Translations under genes and position numbers: made by a program
Notes under the pieces: model-generated
The model's input: only the letters and a program-made list of their open reading frames with translations
Told to the model about the DNA's origin: nothing
Database searches by the model: none
Assembly: GCA_047618565.1 (NCBI GenBank)
Contig: JBLHKW010000064.1
Location: forward strand, 1-26,272
Source of the DNA: JBLHKW01 sp047618565
GTDB lineage: Bacteria; Planctomycetota; UBA1135; GCA-002686595
Reading direction: 5' to 3'
Length of the DNA stretch: 26,272 nucleotides
Part shown: positions 24,845-26,272 of the stretch, piece by piece
Layout: each line of letters opens with the position of its first letter
How positions within the stretch are numbered: the first letter of the stretch is position 1

Positions 24845-26065
24845 GTGAAGTACCCGATCCTCGCAACCCTCGTGGCCCCGTTCCTGGCGCTGGCCGCACT
24901 GCCCTCCAGCGCAACCGCCCAGTGCATCATCCCCGACGGCCTTGACGGCGGGCCCTGCTGCACGCCCGCGACTCCGAATATCCCGCGCATCCAGCGTTTC
25001 CGCCAGGAGGCCCTCGGCATCTGCTGGAAGGACTGCGATGTCGAGGCCACGAACACCTGCCTGGCCGAATGGACCCTCGGCACGACGAGCCTGGCGCCCT
25101 GCGCCGTCCGCAGGATGACCCTGAGGCTGAGCGACGCCGCCGGTGTGACCAAGTGGCGCGGCAAGATCACCGTGCAGTACTCACGTACCTGGATGGAGAC
25201 CGACCCGAGCGGCGTCCCGGTACAGGTCTGGCGCTACATGGCCAACGGTGACCTGATCGCCACCTCAGCGACCGGTCCCGATCCGTGCCCGCTGCCGCCT
25301 TGCGCGAGTGCGCACAACAGCCGCGTGCGTTACACCGGTTACGTCGACATGGCTCAGACCTGTCAGTCGGCGACGGGCGCGCCGCTGCGGCAGTACGCCT
25401 GGATGTTGACCCACGGCTGTGACTTCGTCGACCACCAGACCGGTTTCCCGCGTGGTGGCGCGTTCCACCCGGACCGTACCTATTCCTTCGTCGGACCCGC
25501 GGCGGGCTTTGTGCCGCTTCCGATCCAACCGATCGAGATCGGGACCACGACCGAGGATGCTGTTCGGCGCGTGGACCTGTCGGGCGGCCCGCCGATCTGC
25601 CAGTACGAGGAGAGCATGGACTGCTTCGTCGATCCCTCGACCGAGTTCTGCCTCTGTGGAGACGCGGCGGCGACACCCCAGTTCGTCGTGGCCGACCTCG
25701 GTCTCGGTGGCGCGTGCGGAACCTCGATCACCTCGGGCGGACCCTTCCTGCCCGGCTTCATCTCGATGTCCATCGGAGCTTGGACGGATCCGTTCACCTA
25801 CCCCGGCGAGGAGGGGATTCGCTGGAATACCGGCGGCTACAACTACGGGGACCCGTGCCTGCCCGCCATCCGCTCCGAGGTCTTCTTCGGCGTGACGACC
25901 CTGCGCGGCTTTCCTGCCAGGACGATCCCCTCCGTGGCCGGGGCACCCTCGCTTCCGCTCCTACCGACCTTCATCGACCAGGCCAACTCCCTGCGCGGCG
26001 GATTGACGGTCATGAATGTGCCGTGGCGCAAGAGCGACCACTTCCTGAACATCAACCTTCCCTGA
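24845..26065 (+). CDS. Secreted Cys-rich protein of unknown function
   Basis: From the GTG at 24845 the product is 406 residues. AAAGGA lies upstream at a suitable distance. The N-terminus V-K-Y-P-I-L-A-T-L-V-A-P-F-L-A-L-A-A-L-P-S is a Sec signal, cleaved probably after A-T-A-Q or A-T-A. The mature part has about seventeen Cys residues, several in close pairs (G-P-C-C, I-C-W-K-D-C, F-C-L-C), which suggests disulphides in an extracytoplasmic fold. It is rich in Gly, Pro, Thr and aromatic residues, with no catalytic motif or repeat I recognise. The frame is open to 24698, but that extension lacks a signal and looks non-coding. No neighbour hints at its role. It could be a surface or matrix protein. 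Confidence 0.78.
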   Translation: MKYPILATLVAPFLALAALPSSATAQCIIPDGLDGGPCCTPATPNIPRIQRFRQEALGICWKDCDVEATNTCLAEWTLGTTSLAPCAVRRMTLRLSDAAGVTKWRGKITVQYSRTWMETDPSGVPVQVWRYMANGDLIATSATGPDPCPLPPCASAHNSRVRYTGYVDMAQTCQSATGAPLRQYAWMLTHGCDFVDHQTGFPRGGAFHPDRTYSFVGPAAGFVPLPIQPIEIGTTTEDAVRRVDLSGGPPICQYEESMDCFVDPSTEFCLCGDAAATPQFVVADLGLGGACGTSITSGGPFLPGFISMSIGAWTDPFTYPGEEGIRWNTGGYNYGDPCLPAIRSEVFFGVTTLRGFPARTIPSVAGAPSLPLLPTFIDQANSLRGGLTVMNVPWRKSDHFLNINLP

Positions 26066-26125
26066 GACTCCGACCTCAGCTGGAAGCTCGCTGACCGGTT
26101 GGCCGGGATTGCTCACGCAGTCTCG

Positions 26126-26147
26126 GCCGCCCTCATTGCGGGGCGGC
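26126..26147. terminator. Possible hairpin downstream of the secreted protein gene
   Basis: GCCGCCC and GGGCGGC pair around an eight-base loop, 61 bases after the stop codon. No T-run follows, and the rest of 26066-26272 shows no gene. Confidence 0.25.
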
Positions 26148-26272
26148 GGATTCGGTTGCCTTCAGCGGAGGTTGCGGGGCAGCGCGCGCTGGCGCAAAAG
26201 GTCGGCACGGGCCGCTGGCCGGTGTATTTCATTGAAGAGTCCCTCCGAGATCCAAGGTGCGCGCCGATCGGT

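Overview
The window is very GC-rich, densely coding, Gram-negative-type bacterial chromosome. It has lipoprotein and Sec signals, an RND efflux pump and an exported multihaem cytochrome c. A planctomycete-like organism is my best guess: a multihaem cytochrome fused to TPRs, a sulfatase remnant, a Cys-rich secreted protein and an imuA-imuB-dnaE2 cassette occur together. No rRNA, tRNA or other taxonomic marker is present, so this is inference. I see no CRISPR array and no phage genes.

Layout. 1-204 holds no gene I can support. 205-3412 holds two GT-C/PMT-like membrane glycosyltransferase genes, tail to tail. The second (minus strand) lies downstream of a lipoprotein-type seven-CXXCH cytochrome c with a C-terminal TPR domain (3451-5340). 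Divergent from it is fhs, formate-tetrahydrofolate ligase (5500-7191), then an unknown acidic lipoprotein (7325-8074). A 204-bp palindromic repeat element (8107-8310) follows and runs into the 3' end of a minus-strand PLP aminotransferase gene (8290-9576).

9841-10248 encodes a small exported thioredoxin-fold protein. It is split by one in-frame TGA exactly where the first Cys of the CxxC motif belongs (W-TGA-P-A-C), so it is a selenoprotein candidate. Next come an orphan beta-class DNA methyltransferase (10325-11185), a second inverted-repeat element (11182-11346) and a convergent DUF1294 gene. Divergent from that is a tightly overlapping imuA-imuB-dnaE2 mutagenic translesion cassette (11826-17501).

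17602-20056 carries an SRPBCC protein, a 578-bp stretch with a sulfatase N-terminal remnant, a GNAT acetyltransferase and a SAM methyltransferase. 20184-24664 is a two-gene RND efflux operon (adaptor plus pump, no outer-membrane factor). 24845-26065 encodes a Cys-rich secreted protein of unknown function. The end of the window holds only a possible hairpin.

Most notable: the TGA at the thioredoxin active site, and two unrelated MITE-like elements. Both elements sit between convergent genes, both are bounded by CTAG, and both appear to have inserted at stop codons with almost no effect on the neighbouring proteins.
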